A program made the position numbers and the translations under genes. 64,000 nt of DNA from Zygnema cylindricum (Eukaryota; Streptophyta; Zygnematophyceae; Zygnematales; Zygnemataceae): contig JBBHKE010001580.1 in assembly GCA_037447655.1 (NCBI GenBank), positions 1-64,000 of the forward strand, written 5' to 3'. The notes under the pieces are model-generated. The model saw only the letters and a program-made list of their open reading frames with translations, did no database searches and was not told the origin of the DNA. Positions 32,871 through 42,530 of this stretch are shown here, in pieces; position 1 is the first letter of the stretch; each line of letters begins with the position of its first letter.

Positions 32871-33580
32871 AGACTATAACTTTCAGAAAAACATCCCAAT
32901 GGTCCTGAAAATTTACCACAATGTAGATAACATACAAAGGAACACACACAAAATATTTCAATGAATTCTGCTCACAGATCTCTGAGATATGCAGAAATGA
33001 AATTACATAAAAGTGAGTGTACAGTTTTCATATCATTTGTTCCTAATGAATCAAATTCTCTAAGTCCTACTTCTATACACCGAAACTACACTAAGCTGTA
33101 CGGAGGCATTCTAGCCGTACATCTAACATTCTAACACAACAAATACTGTGAGTATACCTGTGTACTGAAGGTATGTCATAAACCACATTCTCAACACTAA
33201 ACAACTAATTCGCTACATAGAAAATTCTGTTCTACCAAATATTTACACCGAAGTTCAGACAACGTAAAGTGATAGTGATCTAGTCTCGCCGATAGTGATC
33301 TAGTCACGCCTCGTCAGTATTTGTTGGCGGCGGCTGTCAACCGTCCGATTAGAGGATTTGGGACCGTAGAATTGACTTCACGAATTCCCGTGGTCCTGCC
33401 GAATTTCCGTACGTCCACGGAGAACATACTCACGCATTTCTCTCAAGTGACGACGCGTGTCCCAAGTGTGAATGAACCGTGAACTCCCAACTTCACTGTC
33501 ACACTAATTTTGGTAAGTACTGAACCGAACTCAACCAAAAATAACTTAAGTCCTGAACAGCTCTCTCTCCCTCACAGCTG
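32871..33580 (-). repeat. LTR-like repeat related to the 7834-9659 LTR (copy A)
   Basis: On the minus strand it shares with the long LTR the GTACGGCTxG...CCTCCGTAC block (33093-33118) and the CATACCT/ACTC segment (33148-33180). It is more diverged than copy B, and its distal half does not align. Ends are uncertain. Confidence 0.5.
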
Positions 33581-33889
33581 AGGCATAGAGAGGACTAAAG
33601 CTTTCTTAAAAACAACATGAAGAGGAAATGGTTGCATGGGAGGAAAATGAAGGGGAGGTAGTGGAAGAGGAGTTAAATAAATACATATTTGACGTAGATT
33701 TGGAGTAAATAAAGATAGGGGTGATGTACATATTCACAGCGTGCAATGAGTTGACATATTTTTAATGTGAGAATTAAACCATATCCCTCCGGTTAATACA
33801 CCGTTTATTTTTTTTTTGCTGCAATGCGAACTTTGTCATTTTTTATTTTGAACATGGTTTTTTTTATCGTTTACATTTTTTAACAAAGC
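33581..33889. other. No gene seen
   Basis: A purine-rich stretch (33615-33720) followed by AT-rich sequence. It may be interior or flank of the LTR-like repeats; nothing diagnostic. Confidence 0.4.
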
Positions 33890-34960
33890 CATGTTGTACT
33901 TATTGTTGTCCTTGGCCTATTTCAGCCATGGATTACTCACGGAAGACACCCACAGACTACCTCAAAACAGTTGTGTTTTAGACAACACAGATTACTCCAC
34001 AATAACCAAAAGCAGCTGAAACTGCACCAGTATGGATTATATCCGAAACATTGTAATCTCTCAAAGTTATAGCCAAATCCACCAAGGCATCCAAAAGATA
34101 TGAGCTGCAGAGTTTCCCAAAAACATCTGACAGCTTACCAAACTAACCAGGTAGACTCCTCACAGAATTCTACAGAAACAGCAGAACAGACTGAAACTAT
34201 ATAAAAAAATAGTTTCTAGGTCATCAAAGATCTCCACAAAGTTTCATACAAAGACATCAATCAGGGTGATCACACCATCAGGTCAAAGTTGCAGAAAAAC
34301 AGTCTGACATTACTTTTGATGAGCTCAACTATGATACTCATAATAATCTAAGTCCTACAAGTTATACTCAGAGAGTTCACTACTGTACGGAGGCATACCA
34401 GCCGTACGTTATCTACCTCTTACCTAAATTACTGTGAATATACCCGAATAATTCGAGGTATGTCAAAATGAATGAATCTACACTAATAAACTAATTAGCA
34501 AATAGACAAACCTCTGTTGAATATAATATTTACACCGACACCTCCGCAAAATCCGCATACTAAACGTCAACTTGCTTAGTCATTTGACGACAAGTCTATG
34601 TAGCAAACCGACATCACAAACGTACAGTCCACCTGGTAATACATCATCAGAAATAGTGTGATCCTACAAAAATATCGGCGGACGTCGTCTGCCCTCCAAA
34701 TGTACTAGGAACCACTTGCCGAAATTAACTCGTACCCTCCAAATCTTATCGTACCAAAATTGCGTCCTTCGCCATAAATGTCGCTGACTTATTTAACGTC
34801 CACTTGTCAAAAAAGACGCTCCGTACGTTCGCTCCCCCAATCCGTGAATCCATTCGAATAATGCATCCGTATTCATTACGTAAACTTATGATTTGTTTTC
34901 TCCCCCATTACGTACGCCTCATACCGTATCATTAAGGATACACTAAAATAGGTGTGTACG
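33890..34960 (-). repeat. Inverted copy of the 7834-9659 LTR (copy B)
   Basis: On the minus strand this follows the long LTR over most of its length: the TTCAGCCATGGATTACTCAC block (33923-33942) mirrors 9196-9215. The GTACGG block at 34383-34406 mirrors 8660-8690. The GTTCGCTCCCCCAATCC block (34829-34845) mirrors 8145-8160. The U3 end diverges. With 7834-9659 it makes a 25-kb-spaced inverted repeat. Confidence 0.7.
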
Positions 34961-35752
34961 AAATTAAGTCTTTAAAACAACACTCACCCAAAGACTTGAT
35001 TTCGGTCATCCTTGAGTCAACCCTTTTTATGTGTCACTACAGTACACTTTCAAAAATATCAAATCGACACTTAGCATTGTACTGATTAAAAACGAAAGAA
35101 ATGCGATCTACACGAAACTAAATATTCAAATAACAACACTAACAACAGGGCATCTGGTCGAAATTTCTTAAAAAATTAAATCACATCCCGCTGCGTTGCT
35201 ATGCAGCCATGCTGCGCTGCTCTGACATCCAAGCTGCGTTGGTTGAACATAGCAGCCTGGTCGAACATCGCCGCCTTAGCACTTAGAACTCTATATTAAA
35301 AGGACTATATTTGCTCTATTATACCCTCAACCCACTAAGTTCTTGTAACCTTATTACAAGCCACCATGCAGTTTGGTCGCTGGTTCAGCGACAAGGTAGT
35401 CCGATCGCTCTTTTGTTGCACGTTTCTGTTTTTTTAGGGTTTTCAATATTTAAATGCTTAAATTTGAAAAGTACAAAAAAGTACGAAGTTTACCTACGAA
35501 TTTTAAAAGTATGAAATTGTTTTATGCGCACTCTACGTAGTATTCGTTAGTGTACTCCGTGCGTTTTATGCGCATTGGACATCTATGCGTTTTCCTTTCA
35601 AACTTAGTGTCGTACTGCTTAGATTAAACCGTACGAAGAAATCGCAATTTTGTGGGGTACAATTTGCGTCATTCTCGAACTTAGGATGTACGAAAATTTG
35701 TCTTGTGTTTTTTCAACCCACTGTCACGTCATCTTCAAACTTATCATAAACC
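34961..35752. other. AT-rich region with a GCAGC-rich patch; no gene
   Basis: Around 35188-35275 there is a GC-rich cluster of CTGCGTTGC, GCTGCGCTGC and GAACATAGCAGCC. Read in reverse it resembles the minisatellite of the chromovirus LTR, so it may be a decayed LTR on the minus strand. The rest is AT-rich without a coding signal. Confidence 0.4.
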
Positions 35753-36025
35753 ATCGTTCAAAAGTAGGCGTTAATATGGTAGGCCTTTGGTCGGCGCCTT
35801 TATTGTAAGTTGTGTTATGGGCTTTTCATGTGATCTTCTTAGATAGTTACTTTGATCAGCCACCATCCGATCATCCGAATCTGACGGTGTAAATAATTTT
35901 TTTGGTGTGAATGTTTTAATTGGTCCGAATAGGTCCGAATACAATATGGGTCTTAAGGTCATATTATATATTTTGCATACAATAGGCATATTGTATAGGC
36001 CTACTTTCACCTACTTTTGAACTAT
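35753..36025. mobile_element. TTCAAAAGTAGG MITE, copy 1
   Basis: A 273-bp non-coding element whose ends read TTCAAAAGTAGGCG and CACCTACTTTTGAACTAT, an inverted pair. A second copy lies at 59577-59877. The interior shares AATACAATATGGGTCTTAAG with that copy. Superfamily unknown. Confidence 0.7.
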
Positions 36026-36713
36026 GTCATAAACCACATCGGCAATGTGTTTTAAGCAAAGCAAAACCGTGTACACAAATAGAAAAACATAATCCCACGT
36101 GTGAAAAGTTTTCAAAAGTTTTTGACGACTGAAAAAAATACAGGGTTGTTCGTTTTTGTCCGCATGCATGTTGTACGGTTTTTGTTTTACACGAGTCTAA
36201 AAGCTACAGTGTCATTTCACGCAAAGCTGAATTTTTGTGAAGTTATAAAATTTGTGAAGTCATGGCGGCGAGATAAGAGAGGTTTACTGAAAGGTATGTC
36301 GTACAGCCACGGCTACAAGGTTGTATCTCTACGATGTCACGAAATGCCATGTGACATCCCAAATCGTTTCAAAAATTTCGATGTGTCTTGCGACACTTCA
36401 AAAAATTTCAAAAAAATACGGTGCGACAAGACAAATTGGACACGGTGACAGCCGTCACGCGTATTGTCGATGTATACAATCGTCACAAACTTAGGTAACA
36501 ACTTTGAGTAAACACACAGAGACACCTAAAATCTGGCTCCGCCGGATCCGCGCTAGAATACAAAATAAGTTTGCTAAGTTACAAGTACATTGGGCCGTAC
36601 CCTTAGTTCCATTACATTTTTGTGTATCGTATGATAGCGTCACTTGAGAGGTTTTATATGCATTCGTCCTTATATTTAAAACCAATCACTTCCGACCAGA
36701 TGAAAAAGTGAAA
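36026..36713. other. No gene seen
   Basis: AT-rich sequence without a sustained frame or terminal repeats. The last about 35 bp (from 36680) resembles 58690-58725, so the P450 repeat unit extends to here. Confidence 0.4.
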
Positions 36714-37900
36714 GGGAATTTATCATTGCCGTGACTATTTTGAGTATTTTTGTTGATCGCGATCACTTACGTCACCTTGTCAAAGATAGTCCATTTTATG
36801 TTAACATTGGTACAATTAAAGTATCGTTGAGTTTAAATTTAATAGTCAAATGTGAATGTTGACCGTCCTAAAAAAAATAGCAATTCACACGGCCGACTTA
36901 GGTTTACAGTAACAAAACTGCGGCAACCACATGAAAATAAAAGTGTTGCGCACATGCATTTTCTCACTTTACGTGAGCTCCACTTTGGTGCACCTGTTGG
37001 CTATTTTTGTTGGATTGGCACATGAAACTGGTTCAATACAGGATGAATATGGAATATCCATCCTCGAAGATGCCCGTAATAAATGGGTAAGGACCCGCCA
37101 AGCTCTACATTGAGCTGGTGGCGTAGTGGTAGTGCGTTTGCAATTGAAGCGAAAGGTCCCAAGTTTAAGCCCTGGCCTACTCAATTTTCCCTAGTACGGG
37201 ACATGCCGAATCCTACATGTCTTTTACGCGAGTCCGTTTTATTATAGTGTACAAATTTTATTTTATTTTGTGCGATTTAATTTATCCGTGAGAGCACATG
37301 TTTGCTATTTTCAAGCGGGTATGTTTCATTATTGTACAAAGTTTATTTTGTTTCATGCAATTTTAATTTATCCCTACAAGACTTCTAGTACATTAGTTTT
37401 GAGAGGCTTCATTTCGCGGTGTTCTTCAATTTGAGTGTAACGGACCCGTGTAAAAATATGAATGAAACTAAATGAAAAAAATGTGAGTCATCACGCGAGA
37501 CCAAATCAAGCTACACTATTTACGATTTGGGATTAAAATTCAATTTTGAGGCTAATTTAAGAGCCAACATGTGCCCTCATGGTGGAGCTCACTTAAAGTC
37601 AAAAAGTGACTGTGGGCAACACATTTATTTACATGTGGTTGCCGCAGTTTTGTTACCGTAAACGTTTGCTAGCCGTGTGAATTGTTGATTTTCTTATAAC
37701 GGTCGACGTTCAGAAGCGCGGCAAAATTGTAAGCGGTTGTCACAATATTTTGAAAGTCAAACATGTTAACTAATTGACTGTCAAAATAAACTCGGCGGTA
37801 CTTAACATATACCAATGTGTTTTTAAATGCGTGAAATCTATGACAATGTGACGTAATTGACTGCGAGCAACCAAAATAGTCACTGCGATGATCAATTCCC
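36714..37900. mobile_element. Foldback-like inverted-repeat element, upstream of P450-2 unit
   Basis: The arms run 36714-37010 and about 37555-37900 and are inverted copies. Both contain GTGACTATTTTG near the tip, GGTACA/TACC, the CAATTCACACGGC block, and ACAAAACTGCGGCAACCACA with the GTGAGCTCCAC block at the inner end. The tips read GGGAATT...AATTCCC. The centre holds a tRNA-like sequence. Arms of this kind recur at 49378-50235, 50243-52365 and 58720-59310. The right arm always joins P450 promoter sequence, so the element was part of the unit before duplication. Confidence 0.75.
37112..37184 (+). tRNA. tRNA-like sequence, probably a SINE head or tRNA pseudogene
   Basis: A 73-bp stretch begins GAGCTGGTGGCGTAGTGG, fitting the pol III A box (TGGCGTAGTGG). 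It carries a weakened B box (AGTTTAAGCCC against GGTTCGANTCC) at the right spacing and ends CCTACTC. The acceptor ends can pair imperfectly. The altered B box argues against a working tRNA; a tRNA-derived SINE in the foldback loop is more likely. Confidence 0.45.
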
Positions 37901-38002
37901 AATTCCAATTGAAGACTTTCAATGTTGTTAGTTGTCGTATCGGTTTGTTTTTAACGTAAAATTTTTTTGGGCAAGACGCTTAACATTTGGTGTCTCGAAG
38001 AA
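37901..38002 (+). promoter_or_regulatory. Upstream fragment of the P450-2 promoter
   Basis: From AATTCCAATTGAAGAC to GTGTCTCGAAGAA this matches the conserved P450 upstream sequence. It is cut at the TA of the AAGTAGCACATT motif. The other half of the promoter resumes at 46988. Confidence 0.7.
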
Positions 38003-38007
38003 GTACA

Positions 38008-39197
38008 TATTGAAATTTAAGCATTTTCTAGGTCTACAGATTGTAAAAATAAAAGGCAAAGAGGAGACACTGGCAGCTTGCCTCTAACTCTTCACTCAAG
38101 TCTCCACACTTCTCGCAGTCACAAAAGACTTGAGGAGGAGTTACATCCATAGTTGCCTACGCTGTCCAAAGAGGACAGGAAGGCAAATCTTGATAGAGTT
38201 ACCTAAAAGGTTTGACGAATCGAGGATTTGATCTGGATACCTGTCGTCCGTCAAAATACCCGTTAGCTTTAACCTATAAGTCTAAGATTAGTGGTAGGAT
38301 ATAATAGGTTTGACAAATATTTAATTTGTTACACGTAGATTAGTTCATTAAACGGGAAATAGATACGTAATGCAAAAATGCGATTTTGAATAGTACAATG
38401 TACGGTTTAATGTATTATATGAAACGGGTACCGCGCATTTGTTTCGAACGCGAAACAAATACCGCGCTAATATTTTCAACGGCTATAGTTGTATCCGGTT
38501 TTAATCGGACGGCCACGATAGGCGCCACGATCACGGAATATGTACTTTTGGCGTTTTACTGTCATCACCGCGTCATGTGACACGTGGCGCGACAATGTTG
38601 GATTGCGGCAACTCCGGAGATTACGGGAACAAATCCGGATATGACATGTGTCGACATTTTGGCCATGTCGTACTATGGCCGTACAGGAAGTACACGGGCA
38701 CATGTACTTTTATGTACGACACACTAATTTGATTGGTGCCGTATGTCAGTAGATAGAGTTTTAGAGAGAGATAGGACTTAGAAAATTTAGTAGGTAGCAG
38801 CCTCTCTCCGAGAGAGCTCCAGTACAAAAGGTCATCTTTGACCATTCATAACTATCAATTTACTTGACCATTTTCAGTGATTCTTTTTGCTGTAGACTTA
38901 CGAGAGTCCAAGCTACACACGGGTGTAGTCAGTCAGAGTTTTTTCTTGCCAGAGTGGCAGCATTTCTAAGGGAAAGTCAAAGTGGATGAATGTGTCCAAA
39001 ACTCATATTCTAACTTTGCATTCTGTGGTGGAACTGAGCACACTGAAAGTCTTATTTCGCAGGGGTGAAGCTATAATGGGTTTCTGATTGTCAAGGGGTC
39101 TGTCATTTGGGTTTGTATCAACTTGGAGTCGGCACAATCTAGATTAGCTTATTTTGGATCTGTGATTTCTGTGGGCAATAGAGCACAGAGAGTTTCA
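38008..39197 (+). mobile_element. Solo LTR related to Copia-2 LTR, TSD GTACA
   Basis: 1190 bp beginning TATTGAAATTTAAGC (TG decayed to TA) and ending GAGAGTTTCA. It is flanked by GTACA at 38003-38007 and 39198-39202. It aligns with the Copia-2 LTR through CATTTTCTAGGT, the GATTTGATC block and CAGTGATTCTTTTTGCT, but differs at its 3' end. No internal domain is attached. It went into the left edge of the TA-flanked inverted-repeat element. Confidence 0.8.
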
Positions 39198-39574
39198 GTA
39201 CACCGCCAATCGCTATTAGCATAATGTATACTAATTCTGTCCCACTTTTTTTTTACAAATTCTCAAATAGCATAACTTATTCTGTTTTTTTCTTTTCGCT
39301 ATTTGGGGTTTTTTCCAAGTATCGTACAAAACGAAAGTACGTTTGTTTTAAATAGTGTGGTGTACGGCAAATGTCATACGGTACTAAACCATACCTTCTA
39401 ATTGAAAAAAAATGAGTTTTAGTAACCGCGGACGCATAAGAGTATGCGGTCTAAAAATTGGATGAAATCGGGATGTAAAATATCACGTTCGCACATATTC
39501 ATCCAACAACCACGTTTTGACTCTGAAAACATACGATTTGTGCATGATTTGTCATATTTTGTACAAGTACCTAT

Positions 39575-41659
39575 TGTTGTAATTTATAAATCTATATTTC
39601 AGTAAATAGGGGTGAAAATAACTTAGGATATTTTCCTAGTAATACTTACCTTTATTAGCGTTACAGTAGCAAATAGTACAGTAGAGTGTATCGTACTTTT
39701 GCACGGACACGTGTCGGCAAAAATACATATGCAGGTTTTTCGGAGTGGCGCCGACAGTCAACCATACGTGACGAAGAGTTGATGATTCGATTCACATGAT
39801 CGGACGAACAAGATCTGACCCGAGTATTCCGGAAACATATGTTACAGTTCGACGATACCATCATCGATCGAATTTTCTCCAAAGGACGCGATTCACCCGG
39901 GACCACAAGCGTGATTCACAAGGTACCACAAGCGTGATTCGCGTGGGACCAAAAGTGACGAAGCACTCAGGTGCTTCATACTACACGACGACATTCGGCT
40001 GGACCTTAGCGATTACCCTTGATTAAGCATTTGGAACGTTTTGTGTACGGTTGGAATGTTTTGTGTATGGTTTAATATCTCTAAATATCTGAATAACATT
40101 GGCTTGTAATTTAGTGTAATAAAAAACAGTGTTCCATTAATCAGGATTTTAGAAAATAATAATTAGGGTTTAAAGGTACAGTGACGTACAGGTAGGATGT
40201 TTTGTCGTTAGTCAAGATATTAACCGTAATAGCAGTTACCCAAATTAGTGTAGATCACTAGATACACACTGTGAGTATATAACTTAGGACTTAGCCAATT
40301 TTGTAGTATCCAGTTTTGGGAATATGATTTTATGATGGCAAATTTTTGGAAACTTCCAAACATTATATCTTATGGTTTACAGTGTCATTTGGGCTGCAAT
40401 TTTGGAAATTGTCAGTTTACTGTATTGTGTATCACTCTAGCAAATTTGAGACATATTGGCTTTCTGAGTCATATTTTGTGTCAGTTCAAAGTTGGCTCTT
40501 GAGTAGGTATTTTGATAGTTTCTGTTGTTTTTCATGTCTACTTCCACTAAAACTAATCGTTGCAACTCTGAGACCTCTATAGGTCCTCAGAATGGACAGG
40601 TTGCAAGAAGCCTCTAGGATAACCCTGACCCATTTGTGTTTCAGCAAGAATAACAGCCACCCTAGTACACAAAAACTTTGACCACCTTCAACCTTGTGAA
40701 GGCAAGACTCCCTTGAGTCGATAGCAAAAAAAATCTCTGAATTTGCTCCCCTGAGCAGTAAGTTATGAAGTGTCAAAGTTGACCTTTTGTACAGAAACTC
40801 TCTGGGAGAGAGGGTCCCATCTACCAAATTTTTCTAAGTCCTATCTCTCTCTAAAATTCTATCTACTGATGTAGAGCACCAATCATATTACACTGTCGTA
40901 CACAAAAGTACAGCTGCCGGTGTACTTTATGTACGAATATTGTACGACATGGCCTAAATGTCGACACATGTTATATCTGGATTCGGTCCCATAATCCCCA
41001 GAGATGCCGCGATCCAACGTAATCATGCCACGTGTCTTCAGATGTGGCGATGACCACAAACTGCCTAGATTTTCTTTCGCGATCTCGGCTTTCTTTCGGC
41101 CATTGGATTTAACGCAGATTTCAATCGTAGCCGTCATAAATACTTGCGCGGTATTTATTTCGTTAAATAAACAAATGCGCGTTACTCATTTCTTATCCAT
41201 ACTGTAAGCCGTACTTTACATAACTGGATCTATGTATCCCGTAAACAATTTCCATTAAATGAATTATCCTTCGTGGTATCAGTTAAATAAATATGAAACC
41301 TTATATCATGTAACACTAGTCGTAGACTTAATGGATAAGGCTTGGTCACCGGCGGTTTACGGATAGCAGGTACTTCGATCGAATCCTGGATCCAACATCA
41401 TCCATTTTTAGTAAATAAACTGCCTATCCGTGAATCAACTAATTTATGTCCCGTAAACCTCTAGATAGCCTAGGTAGCCATGACTCTAGCTTCCTCTCCA
41501 ACTTCTCAGTGACTGCAACAAGTGTGGGAGTTGGAGAGAGAAGTTAGAGGCAGACTGCCTCGGCTTCTTTCTGTATTTCAATTTAGACCTAGAAAATACT
41601 AAAAGAACCATCGATTTCTACACTGGTCCTCCTCTTGCAACGATGGTTGTAGAACAACA
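39575..41659 (+). repeat. Copia-3 5' LTR, split by a solo LTR
   Basis: It is collinear with 45768-46803 up to CTTCCACTA near 40549. It resumes at CTGGTCCTCCTC (41623) after the guest LTR. Net length is about 1.02 kb. Confidence 0.88.
40561..41622 (-). mobile_element. Solo LTR of the Copia-1 family inside the Copia-3 5' LTR
   Basis: 1062 bp, minus strand, ends TGCAACTCTGAG and GATTTCTACA. It follows the Copia-1 LTR throughout (CTCTGAGACCTC, CTCTCTGGGAGAGAGGG, the CCACGTGTC block, AATTTAGACCTAG). The 3' LTR of Copia-3 gives the empty site. The flanks ATCGT and CTGGT are a decayed 5-bp duplication, matching at three of five bases. Confidence 0.85.
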
Positions 41660-41670
41660 GGTTATGGGCC
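41660..41670 (+). other. Copia-3 primer-binding site (shortened anticodon stem-loop match)
   Basis: GGTTATGGGCC abuts the LTR and matches the same initiator tRNA-Met anticodon region as in Copia-1 and Copia-2, over 11 nt. The ATG at 41664-41666 is in frame with gag. Confidence 0.72.
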
Positions 41671-42530
41671 TTTCGTGATAAATTCCTATCTTTAATGGCC
41701 AAAAGTATGCTTACAGAGCGGCGATGGTTGAATCATCGTTTTAAACTGCTGACTTATTGGGGGTCTTGGATGGCTCTCTTCATGAAACATATCCAACTTG
41801 GGCGAAAAAGAATTCAATGGCAAGGAACAATCTAATTCTTTGTATTTCAGAAAATTTGGTCATGTCTCGACTGAAAATGAAAAAGGCGAGCGAGATTTGG
41901 ACATCACTGAAATCCGCTTTTGAGAAAGCGAATGTTCAGGAGGAGCTCTTGGTGGCTGGAAAAATTTGGGGATACAAATACTCGGAGGGTACAATGGTCG
42001 AGTATTGTGACAATTTTCGTGCACTCATTGATATTCACTCTTTCGCTGGGGGGTCATTTCATGAGTTTCAACAGGCACCTTTTCTTATTAGAGGTCTCCC
42101 TAGTAGCATGAAGGGTGTGTCTGTTTAGTAAAAAAGTCATGATAAAGCTAGCTGGTCATTTCAGTTAGCATATTATCTTATATTGGAGGAAGAGACTAAT
42201 ACTAAACTCCTTGAAGGAGAAGGAAAGGTTGAAGCTTTTTCCACAGACTTTGACAAAAGAAATCAGATTAATCAGAACAAGAGTCAGGTTAACCAGAATT
42301 AAAACCACTTTAGGCCATCTTTTACTACTTGCTTTTATTGTTTTGAGAAGGGTCTTAGATACAGGTATTGTCGTAAGCTGAAAAAGGCTAATGAGACAGG
42401 TTTATACAGGCCAGGTTGGCAGCAAAGCCAATATCACAGAGGCTTCTCTAGGAATCCTACACGTGGAAATGCTCTTTTTATAGCCTCTGCAACTGATGCA
42501 GATGAGTCTTTAAGCTTCAATGAGACATAG
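41664..42530 (+). pseudogene. Copia-3 Gag
   Basis: The frame starts at the primer-site ATG, meets TGA-TAA, and continues as IPIFNGQKYAYRAAM. The open part (41757-42128) has copia Gag helices (NSMARNNLILCISENL and EIWTSLKSAFEKANVQEELL). A decayed knuckle near 42330-42375 (CFYCFEKGLRYRYC) lacks the His. Confidence 0.75.

Noticed and set aside
34320-34450. Direct tandem LTR pair with 33060-33180 forming one element
   Set aside because: Copies A and B are diverged unequally, lie about 1 kb apart and enclose no coding sequence, so they are more likely separate LTR remnants.
36491-36685. Short frames between 36026 and 36713 as host genes
   Set aside because: About 60 codons each, no motif, no splice partners, no conservation in the paralogous units.
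37112-37184. Functional tRNA gene
   Set aside because: The B box is degraded and acceptor pairing imperfect; kept only as tRNA-like.
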